This document shows, one piece after another, positions 1-9,267 of a DNA stretch of 64,000 nucleotides (position 1 is the first letter of the stretch; each line of letters begins with the position of its first letter). The notes beneath the pieces were generated by a model that made no database searches, had not been told where the DNA came from, and was given only the letters and a program-made list of their open reading frames with translations. A program made the position numbers and the translations under genes. Source of the DNA: Arthrobacter gengyunqii (lineage in GTDB: Bacteria > Actinomycetota > Actinomycetes > Actinomycetales > Micrococcaceae); NCBI RefSeq assembly GCF_023022985.1, contig NZ_CP095461.1:2666001-2730000 (forward strand), given 5' to 3'.

Positions 1-1307
1 AGCGCCCAGCAGTACGCACCCGTTCCCGGAACCGCCAGCAGATCACCGTCACCGGTGTCCGCCGGAAGATAGACGTCCCGAACCACTATGTCCCCGCTCT
101 CGCAGTGTTTGCCAACTACGCGTGACATAACGGCGTCATCTTCGGACGTCCGGGAGGCAAGCACGGCCGAGTAGTCGGCGTCGTACAGCACGGGGCGGGC
201 GTTGTCGCTCATCCCGCCGTCCACTGAAACGTAGCGGCGTTCGGCGGTCCCGCCGTCGGCCGTGTCCACGCGGACCGTCTTGACGGTGCCGGCTCGGTAG
301 AGGGTGAAGGTGGTGGGGCCAACAATGGCGCGTCCGGGCTCAATCGAGATCCGCGGCACGGCCAGTCCCAGCTCAGTGCAGGTGGAGCCGACGACGGCGG
401 CCATCGCCTGCGCGATTTCAGCCGGCGGGCGCGGGGTGTCCGCTTCGGTGTAGGCAATGCCGTAGCCGCCGCCGAGGTCCAGCTCCGGCAGTTCGACGCC
501 GTGCGCAGCCTTGATGTCCGCCAGGAAGCCGAGCAGGCGCTTGGCTGCCAGCTCGAAGCCTTCAGGCTCGAAGATCTGCGAGCCGATGTGGCAGTGCAGG
601 CCCAGCAGGCGGATGCCTTTGGCCTGAAGTGCGGCGTCCACGGCGGCAGCGGCCGGAGATACGCCGCCGGCAGCCGGATCCGGAGCCATGGAGAGGCCGA
701 ACTTCTGGTCCTCATGGGCCGTGGCAATGAACTCATGCGTGTGCGCATGCACTCCGGGGGTCAGTCGCAGCATCACGTTGGCCTGTTCGCCGCGGGACAC
801 CGCGAGGGCATCCAGGCGGTGCAGCTCGGCCATGCTGTCCACGACAATCCGGCCCAAGCCCATGTCCAGGGCCCGGGTCAGCTCGGCGTCTGACTTGTTG
901 TTTCCGTGCAGGCCCAATTCGGCGCCCGGGATCCCGGCGCGAAGGGCCACGGCCAGCTCGCCGCCGGAGCAGGTGTCCAAGCGCAGACCCTCTTCACGCA
1001 CCCAGCGGGCCACGGCCGTGCAGAGGAAAGCCTTGCCCGCATAGTAGACGTCCACTCCCCCGCACAGGCCGGCAAAAGCCGCGTCGAAGGAGTCCTTGAA
1101 GTCCCGGGCGCGGGCCCGGAAGTCCGCTTCGGAAACCACGAACAGCGGGGTGCCGAACTCCGCGGCCAACTCGGCGACGGACACACCGGCCACCTGCAGT
1201 TCGCCGCTGGCTGTGCGGCTGACGTCGCGCGCCCACATTTGCGGGCGCAGTGCATTGGCGTCCGCCGGGTGGCTGAGCCATTCGGGGGCGAGCGGGGAAA
1301 CAGTCAT
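1..1307 (-). CDS. lysA: Diaminopimelate decarboxylase, 3' end cut by window edge
   Basis: PLP-dependent enzyme that decarboxylates meso-diaminopimelate to L-lysine, the last step of lysine synthesis, in the cytoplasm. The reading frame starts at ATG 1307 and stays open to the left edge, so the C-terminus is missing. Visible family marks are VYYAGKAF with the PLP lysine near residue 70, GLHGNNKSD, the LGLHCHIGSQ segment, LDLGGGYGIAYTE and the RISIEPGRAIVG motif. It lies 3 nt after argS on the same strand, so the two are very probably cotranscribed. The argS-lysA order is common in actinobacteria, where homoserine dehydrogenase genes often follow; that part would lie outside the window. Confidence 0.95.
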   Translation of the reverse strand, partial: MTVSPLAPEWLSHPADANALRPQMWARDVSRTASGELQVAGVSVAELAAEFGTPLFVVSEADFRARARDFKDSFDAAFAGLCGGVDVYYAGKAFLCTAVARWVREEGLRLDTCSGGELAVALRAGIPGAELGLHGNNKSDAELTRALDMGLGRIVVDSMAELHRLDALAVSRGEQANVMLRLTPGVHAHTHEFIATAHEDQKFGLSMAPDPAAGGVSPAAAAVDAALQAKGIRLLGLHCHIGSQIFEPEGFELAAKRLLGFLADIKAAHGVELPELDLGGGYGIAYTEADTPRPPAEIAQAMAAVVGSTCTELGLAVPRISIEPGRAIVGPTTFTLYRAGTVKTVRVDTADGGTAERRYVSVDGGMSDNARPVLYDADYSAVLASRTSEDDAVMSRVVGKHCESGDIVVRDVYLPADTGDGDLLAVPGTGAYCWA

Positions 1308-1310
1308 GGA

Positions 1311-2960
1311 TTACATCCGTTCCGGTGCGGAGACTCCCAGCAGGCCCAGGCCGTTGGCCAGGACCTGGCGGGTGGCAAGGTTCAGCCACAGGCGGGTGCG
1401 GTTCACATCGGTGATTTCCTCGTCACCCTGCGGTGCGATGCGGCAGGCGTCGTACCAGCGGTGGTAGGTGCCGGCGATAACTTCCAGGTGGCGGGCCACG
1501 CGGTGCGGTTCGCGGAAGGCGCTGGCCTGCGCGACGACGCCGGGATACTGTCCCAGCGCGGCCAGCAGTTCGCCTTCGGTGGGGTGGGTCAGCAGCGACG
1601 CGTCGAAGCCGGAATCGTCCACGCCGGCGGCCTCGGCATTGCGGGCCAGGGCGTAGGTGCGGGCGTGGGCGTACTGAACGTAGAACACCGGGTTCTCGTT
1701 GCTGCGCTTGGTCAGCAGATCCAGGTCAATGTCGATGTTGGAGTCGGCGGAGAAGCGGGCCAGCGTGTAGCGGGCCGCGTCCACGCCCACGGCGTCCACC
1801 AGGTCCTCGAGGGTGACCACGGTGCCGTTGCGCTTGGACATGCGCACGGGCTTGCCGTCCTTGACCAGGTTCACCATCTGGCCGATCAGCACCTCGACGC
1901 ACTCCGGGTCGTGGCCCAGGGCGGCTGCAGCGGCCTTGAGCCGGGCCACGTAGCCGTGGTGGTCGGCGCCGAGCATGTAGAAGTTCAGGTCGAAGCCGCG
2001 GTCGCGCTTGTTCTGGATGTAGGCGATGTCCCCGGCAATATAGGCGGCGTTGCCGTCGGACTTGATGACCACGCGGTCCTTGTCATCGCCGAACTCGGAG
2101 GAGTTCAGCCACCAGGCGCCGTCCTTCTCGTACAGGTTCTTGGAGCCCTTGAGCTGTTCCAGGAGCTTGTCCACCTGGCCGTTTTCGTGCAGGGAATCCT
2201 CATGGAAGAAGACGTCGAAGTCCACGCCGAAGTTGTGCAGGGATTCTTTGATGTCGGTGAACATAAAGTCGACGCCCGCAGCGCGGAAGTGCTCCTGCGC
2301 TTCGGCATCGGGCAGTTCCATGATGTCCGGTTCGGCGGCAAGGATGCGGTTGGCAATGTCCTCGATGTAGCCGCCGGCGTAGCCGTCCTCCGGAGCCGGT
2401 TCACCCTTGGCCGAGGCCAGCAGCGACCGGGCGAAGCGGTCAATCTGTGCACCGTGGTCATTGAAGTAGTACTCGCGGGTGACTTCGGCGCCCTGCGAAG
2501 AGAAGATGCGGGCCAGGGCGTCGCCGACGGCGGCCCAGCGGGTTCCGCCCAGGTGGATGGGTCCGGTGGGGTTGGCTGAGACGAACTCGAGGTTGATCCG
2601 GGTGCCCTTGAGCACTTCCGAGGTGCCGTAGGAGTCGCCGGCATCCACGATGGTCTTGACCAGCTCGCCGGCGGCACCGGCGTCGAGCGTAATGTTCAGG
2701 AAGCCGGGTCCGGCAATGTCCACCTTGGCCACGCCGTCGATCTTTTCGAGGCGTCCCTTGAGGATCTCCGCGAACTGGCGGGGGTTCATTCCGGCCTGCT
2801 TGGAAAGCTGCAGCGCAATGTTGGTGGCCCAGTCGCCGTGGTCGCGGTTTTTCGGCCGCTCCACGCGCACCTCCCGGGGCACGTCGATGCTGAAGTCACC
2901 GGCATCGATGGCGTCTTGGAGGCAGGCAGTTACGGCGGAGGAAAGTTCTTCAGGAGTCAC
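1311..2960 (-). CDS. argS: Arginyl-tRNA synthetase
   Basis: Class I aminoacyl-tRNA synthetase charging tRNA-Arg, cytoplasmic, 549 aa, a normal length. The class I HIGH-type signature appears as [12 protein letters not shown] near residues 129-140, and [16 protein letters not shown] matches the KMSK-type loop. The C-terminal anticodon-binding domain ends in GVSAPERM. The start is GTG at 2960: an in-frame TAA lies two codons upstream and a GGAGG stands further upstream, so no longer start is possible. It is the first gene of an argS-lysA pair. A tRNA-Arg gene lies 3 kb away at 6045, probably without functional meaning. Confidence 0.96.
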   Translation of the reverse strand: MTPEELSSAVTACLQDAIDAGDFSIDVPREVRVERPKNRDHGDWATNIALQLSKQAGMNPRQFAEILKGRLEKIDGVAKVDIAGPGFLNITLDAGAAGELVKTIVDAGDSYGTSEVLKGTRINLEFVSANPTGPIHLGGTRWAAVGDALARIFSSQGAEVTREYYFNDHGAQIDRFARSLLASAKGEPAPEDGYAGGYIEDIANRILAAEPDIMELPDAEAQEHFRAAGVDFMFTDIKESLHNFGVDFDVFFHEDSLHENGQVDKLLEQLKGSKNLYEKDGAWWLNSSEFGDDKDRVVIKSDGNAAYIAGDIAYIQNKRDRGFDLNFYMLGADHHGYVARLKAAAAALGHDPECVEVLIGQMVNLVKDGKPVRMSKRNGTVVTLEDLVDAVGVDAARYTLARFSADSNIDIDLDLLTKRSNENPVFYVQYAHARTYALARNAEAAGVDDSGFDASLLTHPTEGELLAALGQYPGVVAQASAFREPHRVARHLEVIAGTYHRWYDACRIAPQGDEEITDVNRTRLWLNLATRQVLANGLGLLGVSAPERM

Positions 2961-3081
2961 CGGTTAAGCATAGCCTCCGGGCAGGAGCCGTTCCTGCGGT
3001 GGGCAAGGCAACACCCTGTGCACAGGCGGAGCACATCCGAATACGTTGTAATGGATACGGACCCCCACCCCAGGAGAGACA

Positions 3082-3546
3082 TTGACCCCCTCACGCAAAA
3101 CCCTGCTGTTTACCGCCGCTTCCCTCACGCTGGCCTCCACCGCCTGCGCCGGAACGACAGACGACGGCGCGTCCGGCGCCGGCGATTCCGCTGCTCCTGA
3201 GTCGACCGCTGCCGCCCCGGCAACCGCGGTTCCGGCACCGGCCGGCAGCTACGCCAACGGGGAATACTCCGCGCAGGGCAGCTACATTCCCCCGTCCAAT
3301 CAGACGGAGGAAGTGGATGTGACCCTGACGCTGGAAGACGGAGTCGTCACGGACTTGTCGGTCAGCACCTCGGGCAACAATCCCACCTCCAAGCAGTACC
3401 AGCGCGAATTCACCTCCGGCGTCCAAGAGCAGGTCGTGGGCAAGAGCCTCGACGAGCTGGACGTGGCCAAGGTTGCCGGTTCCTCGCTGACCAGCTCCGG
3501 CTTCAACAAGGCCCTTGACTCCATCCGGACCGAAGCCGCGGGCTGA
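3082..3546 (+). CDS. FMN-binding domain lipoprotein
   Basis: A 154-aa secreted lipoprotein with a C-terminal FMN-binding domain. Residues 1-22 form a signal peptide ending in STAC, so Cys22 is the likely lipidation site. Residues 30-55 are an Ala/Pro/Thr-rich linker. The domain begins at SYANGEYSAQGSY and ends with AGSSLTSSGFNKAL, which aligns with the SGA(T/S)xTS flavinylation motif. Ser135 sits where the FMN-bearing Thr/Ser is expected. The start is TTG 3082 with a strong AGGAGAG just upstream. It is followed after 11 nt by an ApbE flavin transferase and then a membrane flavoprotein, so it is inferred to be an extracytoplasmic electron carrier of that module. Confidence 0.85.
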   Translation: MTPSRKTLLFTAASLTLASTACAGTTDDGASGAGDSAAPESTAAAPATAVPAPAGSYANGEYSAQGSYIPPSNQTEEVDVTLTLEDGVVTDLSVSTSGNNPTSKQYQREFTSGVQEQVVGKSLDELDVAKVAGSSLTSSGFNKALDSIRTEAAG

Positions 3547-3557
3547 CCGGCCCTGCC

Positions 3558-4424
3558 ATGCCGGATTTCACGTTCGACGCCATCGGCACGGCTTGGACCG
3601 TAAGCACCGCCGTGCCGCTGACGGATCCGCTGCGGGCGGCCGTGCTGGAACTGGTGGACTCCTATGACCGGATCTACTCGCGTTTTCGGCAGGACTCGGT
3701 CATTGCACCGCTTGCGGCGGCGCCCGGCACCGTGGACCTGCCGCTTTCCGCCGCTCCGCTGCTCACTCTCTTCGATGACCTGTTCCGGCTCAGCGGAGGC
3801 ACCGTGAATCCCCTGGTGGGCTCATCCCTGGAAAAACTCGGCTATGACGCGGTGTATTCGTTTGCTTCCGCAGGTCCCTCCCCGGCACCGGACTGGCGGG
3901 CGGCCGCATCCTGGCAGGTGAACGGGGACCGGACGGCGCTGAGCACATCGGTGCCGGTGACCTTCGACATCGGCGCCGCCGGCAAGGGCCAGCTGGTTGA
4001 CCTTGTCTTTGCACTGCTGCACGCGGCAGGGCACGCAGAGCTGACGGTGGACGCCGGCTCCGATCTGCGGCATGCCGGCACCGGCACGCTGCAGATAGCG
4101 CTGGAACATCCGTATGACACCACCCGAGCCATCGGGGTCCTTCCGCTGCAGGACCGCGCGCTGTGTGCCTCCGCGGCCAACCGCCGGCAATGGGGAGACG
4201 GCCTGCACCACATTGTTGATGCGGAAACCGGCCGACCGGTGGAGTCCGTGGCAGCAACCTGGGTGCTGGCCGATGACGCCATGACCGCCGACGGGCTCGC
4301 CACCGCCCTGTTTTTCACCGACCCCGGCACGCTCGCCGAAGAATTCGCCTTTGACTATGTGCGGATGTTCTCGGACGGACGGGCCACCTTCTCACCTTTC
4401 ATGGCTGGAGCCCTGTTTTCATGA
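3558..4424 (+). CDS. ApbE-family FAD:protein FMN transferase
   Basis: Transfers FMN from FAD to a Thr/Ser side chain in a target protein, with Mg2+. The 288-aa protein shows FDIGAAGKGQLVD (residues 136-148, the core FAD-binding motif), HHIVDAETGRPVES (217-230) and DDAMTADGLATAL (239-251, metal-binding Asp and Thr). No signal peptide is visible, although the neighbouring lipoprotein target is exported. Modification may therefore occur before export, or the protein leaves the cell by another route. It overlaps the next gene by 4 nt (ATGA), implying translational coupling. The gene order FMN_bind, apbE, RnfD-FNR places it as the maturase of that electron-transfer set. Confidence 0.9.
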   Translation: MPDFTFDAIGTAWTVSTAVPLTDPLRAAVLELVDSYDRIYSRFRQDSVIAPLAAAPGTVDLPLSAAPLLTLFDDLFRLSGGTVNPLVGSSLEKLGYDAVYSFASAGPSPAPDWRAAASWQVNGDRTALSTSVPVTFDIGAAGKGQLVDLVFALLHAAGHAELTVDAGSDLRHAGTGTLQIALEHPYDTTRAIGVLPLQDRALCASAANRRQWGDGLHHIVDAETGRPVESVAATWVLADDAMTADGLATALFFTDPGTLAEEFAFDYVRMFSDGRATFSPFMAGALFS

Positions 4425-5962
4425 GCGTTTCCCTGTCCGCCACGTCCCGCCGGCTGGACGCCCTGACCGGGCGCTGGACGATGTACCGGCTGACCGTTGT
4501 CCTGCTGCTGGCCATGACGGCGTGGTCCTTTGTGCTCTCCGCTGCCGGACAGCTGTTCTACACCCCGGCCGAACTCGCAGCCACCGCCGCCACCGCCGTC
4601 GCTTCCTCCCTCGTGGCCAGCCGGGTCATGGGACTGCTGTTCCGCACCCGGCCGCAGACCGATTCCTCGCTGATCACCGGGCTGCTCCTCTTCTTCCTGT
4701 TCTGGCCCACCACCGAAGGATCCCAGCTGCTGACCGTGGCGCTCGCCGCCGGGGCCGCCACCGCGTCAAAGTACCTGCTGGTGTGGCGCGGCCGGCACAT
4801 CTTCAATCCCGCAGCCTTCGGCGCAGCCCTGCTGGCCGTCACCGGCCTGAACAGCGCCGTCTGGTGGGTGGCGGCACCGCTGATGCTGGTGGTTGTCCTG
4901 CCCGCCGCCGCGCTGATCCTCTACCGCAACCGGCTGCTGCCCATGGCCGGAGTGTTCCTGCTGGCATCGGGCGCCATCATCATTGCGCGGTTCCTGTCCG
5001 GCGGGGAACCGCTGACGACTGCGCTTGCCACTCTGCTCGCGTCCTACCCCGTGCTGTTCTTCGCGGGCTTCATGCTGTCCGAGCCGCTCACGCTGCCGCC
5101 CCGGCGCTGGCAGCGCCTGCTGGAGGCTGCCGTCGTCGGCGTCCTGTTCGCCCTGCCGCTGAACCTGGGTCCCGTCTATATGTCCCCCGAGCTGGCGCTG
5201 CTCCTCGGGAACCTGCTGGCCTTTGCCCTGGCACCGCGGGCGGGCATCCGGCTGCGGCTGCGCGAAAACCGGGCTCTGACCCCCACCGCCCGGGAGCTGG
5301 TGTTTGAGCCCCTGCGTCCGCTGAAGTTTCGGCCGGGACAATACGTGGAACTGAGCCTGCCCCATGCCAGCCCCGATGCCCGCGGCGCGCGCCGGATCTT
5401 CAGCCTGACCACGGCACCGGAAAAACCGGAAACCGTGGCTGTGGGGCTGCGCGTCACCGAGCCGGTCAGCTCCTTCAAGTCCACCCTGCTGAAGCTGAAG
5501 CCCGGCGCCGTTGTTACCGGAACGTCCGTGGCCGGGGACTTCCTGCTCCCCCGACGTCCGGGCGTTCCGCTGCTGCTGGTGGCGTCCGGCGTCGGCATCA
5601 CTCCGTTTATGAGCCAGTTGCGGTCCCTGGCTGCACGCGGGCAGACGGGGGCGGTTGCCGGCGCATCCGACATCGTCCTGGTCTACGCTGCCTCTTCGGT
5701 GGAGGAACTGGCCTATGCGGCGGAGCTGCACGGGATGGGGATCCGGGTCCTGGTCTGCACCCCCACGGACCCGCAGATCAGCGGATGGACCTGGCTGGGC
5801 CCGGGCCTGCCGGATGCGCAGGCCCTGGTCCAGGCGGTTCCGGACATTGCGCGGCGCGCCGCCTACGTGTCCGGGTCTCCGGGGGCAGTGGCTGCGGCAC
5901 GCGCCGCGGTTCGCGGAGCCGGCGGCCGCACCATCAAGACGGATGCCTTTCTGGGCTATTGA
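4421..5962 (+). CDS. RnfD/NqrB-like membrane protein fused to FAD/NAD(P) oxidoreductase domain
   Basis: A 513-aa fusion. Residues 21-275 carry about eight hydrophobic segments resembling the RnfD/NqrB/UnaI family. IFNPAAFGAAL (127-137) is the conserved NPA loop, and LSEPLTLPP (219-227) places Thr224 where RnfD/NqrB proteins carry covalent FMN. Residues 280-513 form a ferredoxin-NADP reductase-like domain: RPGQYVELS, RRIFSLTT (FAD), ASGVGITPF (388-396, nucleotide), YVSGSPGAV and a terminal DAFLGY. It would accept electrons from NAD(P)H in the cytoplasm and pass them through FAD and FMN across the membrane, plausibly to the FMN-binding lipoprotein at 3082. Translation is coupled to apbE. The physiological acceptor is unknown. 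Confidence 0.88.
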   Translation: MSVSLSATSRRLDALTGRWTMYRLTVVLLLAMTAWSFVLSAAGQLFYTPAELAATAATAVASSLVASRVMGLLFRTRPQTDSSLITGLLLFFLFWPTTEGSQLLTVALAAGAATASKYLLVWRGRHIFNPAAFGAALLAVTGLNSAVWWVAAPLMLVVVLPAAALILYRNRLLPMAGVFLLASGAIIIARFLSGGEPLTTALATLLASYPVLFFAGFMLSEPLTLPPRRWQRLLEAAVVGVLFALPLNLGPVYMSPELALLLGNLLAFALAPRAGIRLRLRENRALTPTARELVFEPLRPLKFRPGQYVELSLPHASPDARGARRIFSLTTAPEKPETVAVGLRVTEPVSSFKSTLLKLKPGAVVTGTSVAGDFLLPRRPGVPLLLVASGVGITPFMSQLRSLAARGQTGAVAGASDIVLVYAASSVEELAYAAELHGMGIRVLVCTPTDPQISGWTWLGPGLPDAQALVQAVPDIARRAAYVSGSPGAVAAARAAVRGAGGRTIKTDAFLGY

Positions 5963-5975
5963 TTTCGGCCGTGTT

Positions 5976-6004
5976 TTCACACGGCGCGCCGGACCTGCTA
6001 AGCT
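5976..6004 (+). promoter_or_regulatory. Promoter of tRNA-Arg
   Basis: TTCACA (5976-5981), a 17-nt spacer and TAAGCT (5999-6004) form a good sigma-70-type promoter 40 nt before the tRNA 5' end. It starts just after the stop of the oxidoreductase gene. Confidence 0.6.
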
Positions 6005-6044
6005 TCTTGAGTCCCACAGGACCTGCCGGTTTACCGGCGTCCTT

Positions 6045-6117
6045 GCCCTCGTAGCTCAGGGGATAGAGCGGTTGCCTCCGGAGCAACAGGCCGTAGGTTC
6101 GAATCCTATCGAGGGCA
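6045..6117 (+). tRNA. tRNA-Arg (anticodon CCG)
   Basis: A 73-nt cloverleaf. The acceptor stem GCCCTCG pairs with CGAGGGC, the D arm is GCTC/GAGC, the anticodon arm is GTTGC/GCAAC with loop CTCCGGA (anticodon CCG at 6078-6080, reading CGG), and the T arm has loop TTCGAAT. The 3' CCA is not encoded, so it must be added enzymatically. Confidence 0.96.
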
Positions 6118-6129
6118 CTTTGAGACAAG

Positions 6130-6168
6130 AAAGAACCCCGCACCGGTTTCCGGCTGCGGGGTTCTTTT
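6130..6168 (+). terminator. Rho-independent terminator after tRNA-Arg
   Basis: A 12-bp stem (AAGAACCCCGCA with TGCGGGGTTCTT) with a short loop and a following T-rich end, starting 13 nt after the tRNA. Confidence 0.85.
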
Positions 6169-6288
6169 GTTTGCCCGGTCTTTTGGTCATTTATTGAGCT
6201 CGGCGAAGATACCGCATCCGGCACCCTGTCATTGGCGCACCCCGCTGCCGTAGCCTGACGTCCTCTGCTGCAGACACCGGGAGTCGTC

Positions 6289-8037
6289 ATGGCCAAACAG
6301 CTTGCCACCCAACTCATCGATCAGCTTCGGTCAGCAGGCGTCCAGCGCATCTACGGAATCGTCGGGGACAGCCTCAATCCCATCGTCGACGCTGTCCGCC
6401 GGACCGGAGGTTCGCGGAAGGGCGGTATTGACTGGATCCATGTACGGCATGAGGAGTCGGCAAGTTTCGCCGCGTCCGCGGAAGCCCAGCTGACCGGACG
6501 CCTGGCCGTGTGCGCCGGCTCCTGCGGTCCCGGCAACCTGCATCTGATCAATGGACTGTACGACGCCAACCGCTCCGGTGCACCGGTGCTGGCCATCGCT
6601 TCACACATCCCCACGGTCCAGATTGGCAGCGGCTTTTTCCAGGAGACACATCCGGATCGGCTGTTCAACGAGTGCTCGGTCTACTCCGAGCTGATCAGCA
6701 CCACCGATCAGGCCCCGCGGGTGATGCAAAGCGCCATCCAGCACGCGCTGGCCCTGCGCGGCGTCTCAGTTATTACCCTGCCGGGCGATGTTGCCGGACT
6801 CGACGCCACCGCCGCCACACCAGCGCCGGCCAGGTTTGTGCCCGCAGCAGTGGTTCCGGCAGCGGAAAGCGTGCGGCAGCTGGCCGACGCCGTGAATGGT
6901 GCCCGGAAAGTGGCGCTCTTTGTCGGGCTCGGGGCGGAGGGTGCCCACGATGCGGTGACGGAGTTCGCGGCAAAAGTCCACGCCCCCGTAGGCCATTCTT
7001 TGAGGGGGAAGGACTTCATCCAGTACGACAACCCGAACGATGTGGGCATGACCGGACTCCTAGGCTACGGTGCCGCCGCCGAAGGGATTGAGGACGCCGA
7101 TCTGCTGGTTCTCCTGGGCACGGATTTCCCGTACAACCAGTTCCTGCCCAAGACAAAAACCGCACAGGTTGACCGTGCGGCCGAGCGGCTGGGGCGCCGC
7201 ACCGACGTCGACATAGCCGTCCATGGAGACGTGCTGGCCACTCTTCAGGCGCTCCTGCCGCTGGTGGAACAAAAAGAGGACGATGCCTTCCTGAGGGACA
7301 TGCTGAAAAAGCACGATCGGTTGATGAATAAGGCCGTCGGTGCCTACACCCATGACGTCGGGCGGATGCGGCCCATCCATCCCGAATATGCGGCGTCACT
7401 GCTGGACCAGGCAGCGGATGAGGACGCGCTTTTCACAGCGGACACCGGGATGTGCAATGTTTGGACCGCCCGGTACATCAATCCGCTCGGCACCCGCCGG
7501 CTCATCGGTTCCTACCTGCACGGTTCCATGGCCAATGCCCTTCCCCATGCCGTCGGTGCCCAGTTCGCCTATCCGGACCGGCAGGTGATTTCCGTCAGCG
7601 GCGACGGCGGCCTGGGCATGCTGCTGGGAGAACTCCTGACTGCCCGGATGTATGACCTTCCCCTGAAGGTGGTGCTCTTCAACAACTCGACCCTGGGCAT
7701 GGTCAAGCTGGAAATGCTGGTGGACGGCCTGCCCGACTACGCCGTGGACGTCAAAGACGTGAACTACGCGGCCATAGCTGCTGCGATGGGTTTTCACTCC
7801 GTGCGGGTCACTGATCCCGGGGACATCATGCGGGCCTACCGGGAGGCGTTCGCCTTCCCGGGGCCGGCCCTGGTGGAACTGATCACCGATCCCAATGCGC
7901 TGTCCATCCCGCCCAAGATCAGCACCGGACAGGTCCTCGGGTTTGCCACGGCCTTGTCCAAAGTTGTCCTGAACCGGGGCGCGGGAGAAGCAGTGAGCAT
8001 GGCCCGGTCCAACCTGCGCAACCTGCCCCGGTCCTGA
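6289..8037 (+). CDS. poxB: Pyruvate:quinone oxidoreductase (ThDP-dependent)
   Basis: A peripheral membrane flavoenzyme that decarboxylates pyruvate to acetate and CO2 and passes electrons to the quinone pool. It has 582 aa, as usual for the family. The N-terminal ThDP pyrimidine domain has GIVGDSLNPIVDAV and the catalytic Glu in VRHEESASFAA. The middle FAD-binding domain follows. The C-terminal ThDP-diphosphate domain shows SGDGGLGMLLGEL with FNNSTLGMVKLE, the GDG-x(n)-NN motif. The extreme C-terminus is basic, as in PoxB lipid-activation tails. The ATG start has GGAG upstream. It is monocistronic and convergent with the exporter operon at 8074. Other ThDP enzymes such as acetolactate synthase are less likely given the PoxB-like CGSCGPGNLHLINGL stretch. 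Confidence 0.9.
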   Translation: MAKQLATQLIDQLRSAGVQRIYGIVGDSLNPIVDAVRRTGGSRKGGIDWIHVRHEESASFAASAEAQLTGRLAVCAGSCGPGNLHLINGLYDANRSGAPVLAIASHIPTVQIGSGFFQETHPDRLFNECSVYSELISTTDQAPRVMQSAIQHALALRGVSVITLPGDVAGLDATAATPAPARFVPAAVVPAAESVRQLADAVNGARKVALFVGLGAEGAHDAVTEFAAKVHAPVGHSLRGKDFIQYDNPNDVGMTGLLGYGAAAEGIEDADLLVLLGTDFPYNQFLPKTKTAQVDRAAERLGRRTDVDIAVHGDVLATLQALLPLVEQKEDDAFLRDMLKKHDRLMNKAVGAYTHDVGRMRPIHPEYAASLLDQAADEDALFTADTGMCNVWTARYINPLGTRRLIGSYLHGSMANALPHAVGAQFAYPDRQVISVSGDGGLGMLLGELLTARMYDLPLKVVLFNNSTLGMVKLEMLVDGLPDYAVDVKDVNYAAIAAAMGFHSVRVTDPGDIMRAYREAFAFPGPALVELITDPNALSIPPKISTGQVLGFATALSKVVLNRGAGEAVSMARSNLRNLPRS

Positions 8038-8073
8038 CCCGTCAGCTCGGGAGGAGTTCCAACATGCCGGAGG

Positions 8074-9267
8074 TCAGTACCGGATCGCGTCGATGACTTT
8101 CACCCGGACGGCCACCCACGCCGGAATCAGCCCGGCGAGCGCCCCCACGGCTGTGGCCGCACCAAGACCGATGAGTGCGGCTTCCAGCGGAAACGGAGGA
8201 AGCTCCGTCAGCCCTGAGGCGACGGCTTGCTGGACAACCGGCAGCTTGACCACGGCCACGGCGGCCATGACGCCCAACACGCCGGCAACAAACGTAGCCA
8301 CCACCGACTCCAGCATCACACCAAAGAAGATTCGCCCCGAGGTGGCCCCAAAACTGCGCCGGATGCCGATTTCCCGCACCCGGTACTTCACCGTCACCAT
8401 CGAGATGTTCAGCAGGCCCACCGCGCCCAGCAGCATCACCATCCCGGCGATTCCGCCCACGGCCCACTGCAGGCCGCCGAAGGGATCCCCAAAGGCGGCG
8501 TAGTCGCTGCGGTACGCGTCAACCTGCATGCCGGGAAACTGCGCCGTCAGGTCCGCGGAGATGACGGCGGCCAGGGAATCGCTGAGTTCCTCGGGCACCC
8601 AGAGCTCCATGCTCGGACTGGCGGCTTCCATGCCGAGCCTGTCGTAGGCCTCGGAAAGCATAAACGCCTGAGGGTATTCCCCGTCGTACCGGTCCCGGCT
8701 GACGCCCACCACGACCGCGCTGATCTCCTGGTCCTGGGAGATCGTCAGCATGGGGTGGGAACTCACGTCCGGACTCCCCAGGCTTGCGTGGAAGGCTTCA
8801 TTGATGACGACGGCGGGTGCCAGCCGCTGTGCATCGGCTGCGGTGAACCAGGTCCCCTGCACCATGGGTACCCGCCTCATGACCTCGTAATCCGCGTCCA
8901 CCACCGTGGCCTGGGTCTGGGTAACGCCATTGGACAGCTGGAACGGCACCGTCGTGGAATAAACCATCGAGGAATATTCGACGGCGTAGCGTTCGGTCAT
9001 CTCCCGGTAAGCCGCCGTGGCCAGTGCCGGATCGGGTGTGGACCCGTCCATCGAGTACATCGACACTGAAAGCGTCGCCGGCCTGCCGCTCTCCGCTTCG
9101 TTGCCCTGGGCGATCGATTCGCGCACCATGTTCCCCAGCCCCACCACCGTGGTCAGCGCGGCCACGGAAAGGGCGACGCCGATCAGTGCCAGCAGGATCC
9201 GGGTTTTCTGGATCCGAAGTTCCGCCCACGCCTCGACCAGTGTGCCGACAATTCCCGAGAGACTCAT
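8074..9267 (-). CDS. MacB/FtsX-type ABC transporter permease
   Basis: A 397-aa permease of the MacB/YknZ class. One N-terminal membrane segment (LLALIGVALSVAALTTVVGL) is followed by an extracytoplasmic domain of about 220 aa. Three C-terminal segments then enclose the FtsX-like motif VKYRVREIGIRRSFGA. It is the last gene of a three-gene minus-strand operon, overlapping the ATPase gene by 4 nt. With the ATPase and the adaptor it should form a tripartite-like exporter of the YknXYZ/MacAB kind in a Gram-positive envelope. The substrate cannot be told from the sequence; antimicrobial peptides, macrolides and lipids are known for relatives. Confidence 0.85.
   Translation of the reverse strand: MSLSGIVGTLVEAWAELRIQKTRILLALIGVALSVAALTTVVGLGNMVRESIAQGNEAESGRPATLSVSMYSMDGSTPDPALATAAYREMTERYAVEYSSMVYSTTVPFQLSNGVTQTQATVVDADYEVMRRVPMVQGTWFTAADAQRLAPAVVINEAFHASLGSPDVSSHPMLTISQDQEISAVVVGVSRDRYDGEYPQAFMLSEAYDRLGMEAASPSMELWVPEELSDSLAAVISADLTAQFPGMQVDAYRSDYAAFGDPFGGLQWAVGGIAGMVMLLGAVGLLNISMVTVKYRVREIGIRRSFGATSGRIFFGVMLESVVATFVAGVLGVMAAVAVVKLPVVQQAVASGLTELPPFPLEAALIGLGAATAVGALAGLIPAWVAVRVKVIDAIRY

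Noticed and set aside
906..2579. Long plus-strand open frame opposite argS
   Set aside because: It is antisense to a clear argS, is Val/Gly/His-rich without domains, and arises from high GC third positions.
4226..4240. CCGACCGGTGG in apbE as a fourth TetR site
   Set aside because: Only half of the palindrome matches and it lies deep inside a coding region.
4766..5980. 404-codon minus-strand frame opposite the RnfD-FNR fusion
   Set aside because: The plus-strand gene shows membrane spans and nucleotide motifs; the other strand shows only Gln/Arg/Gly-rich sequence.
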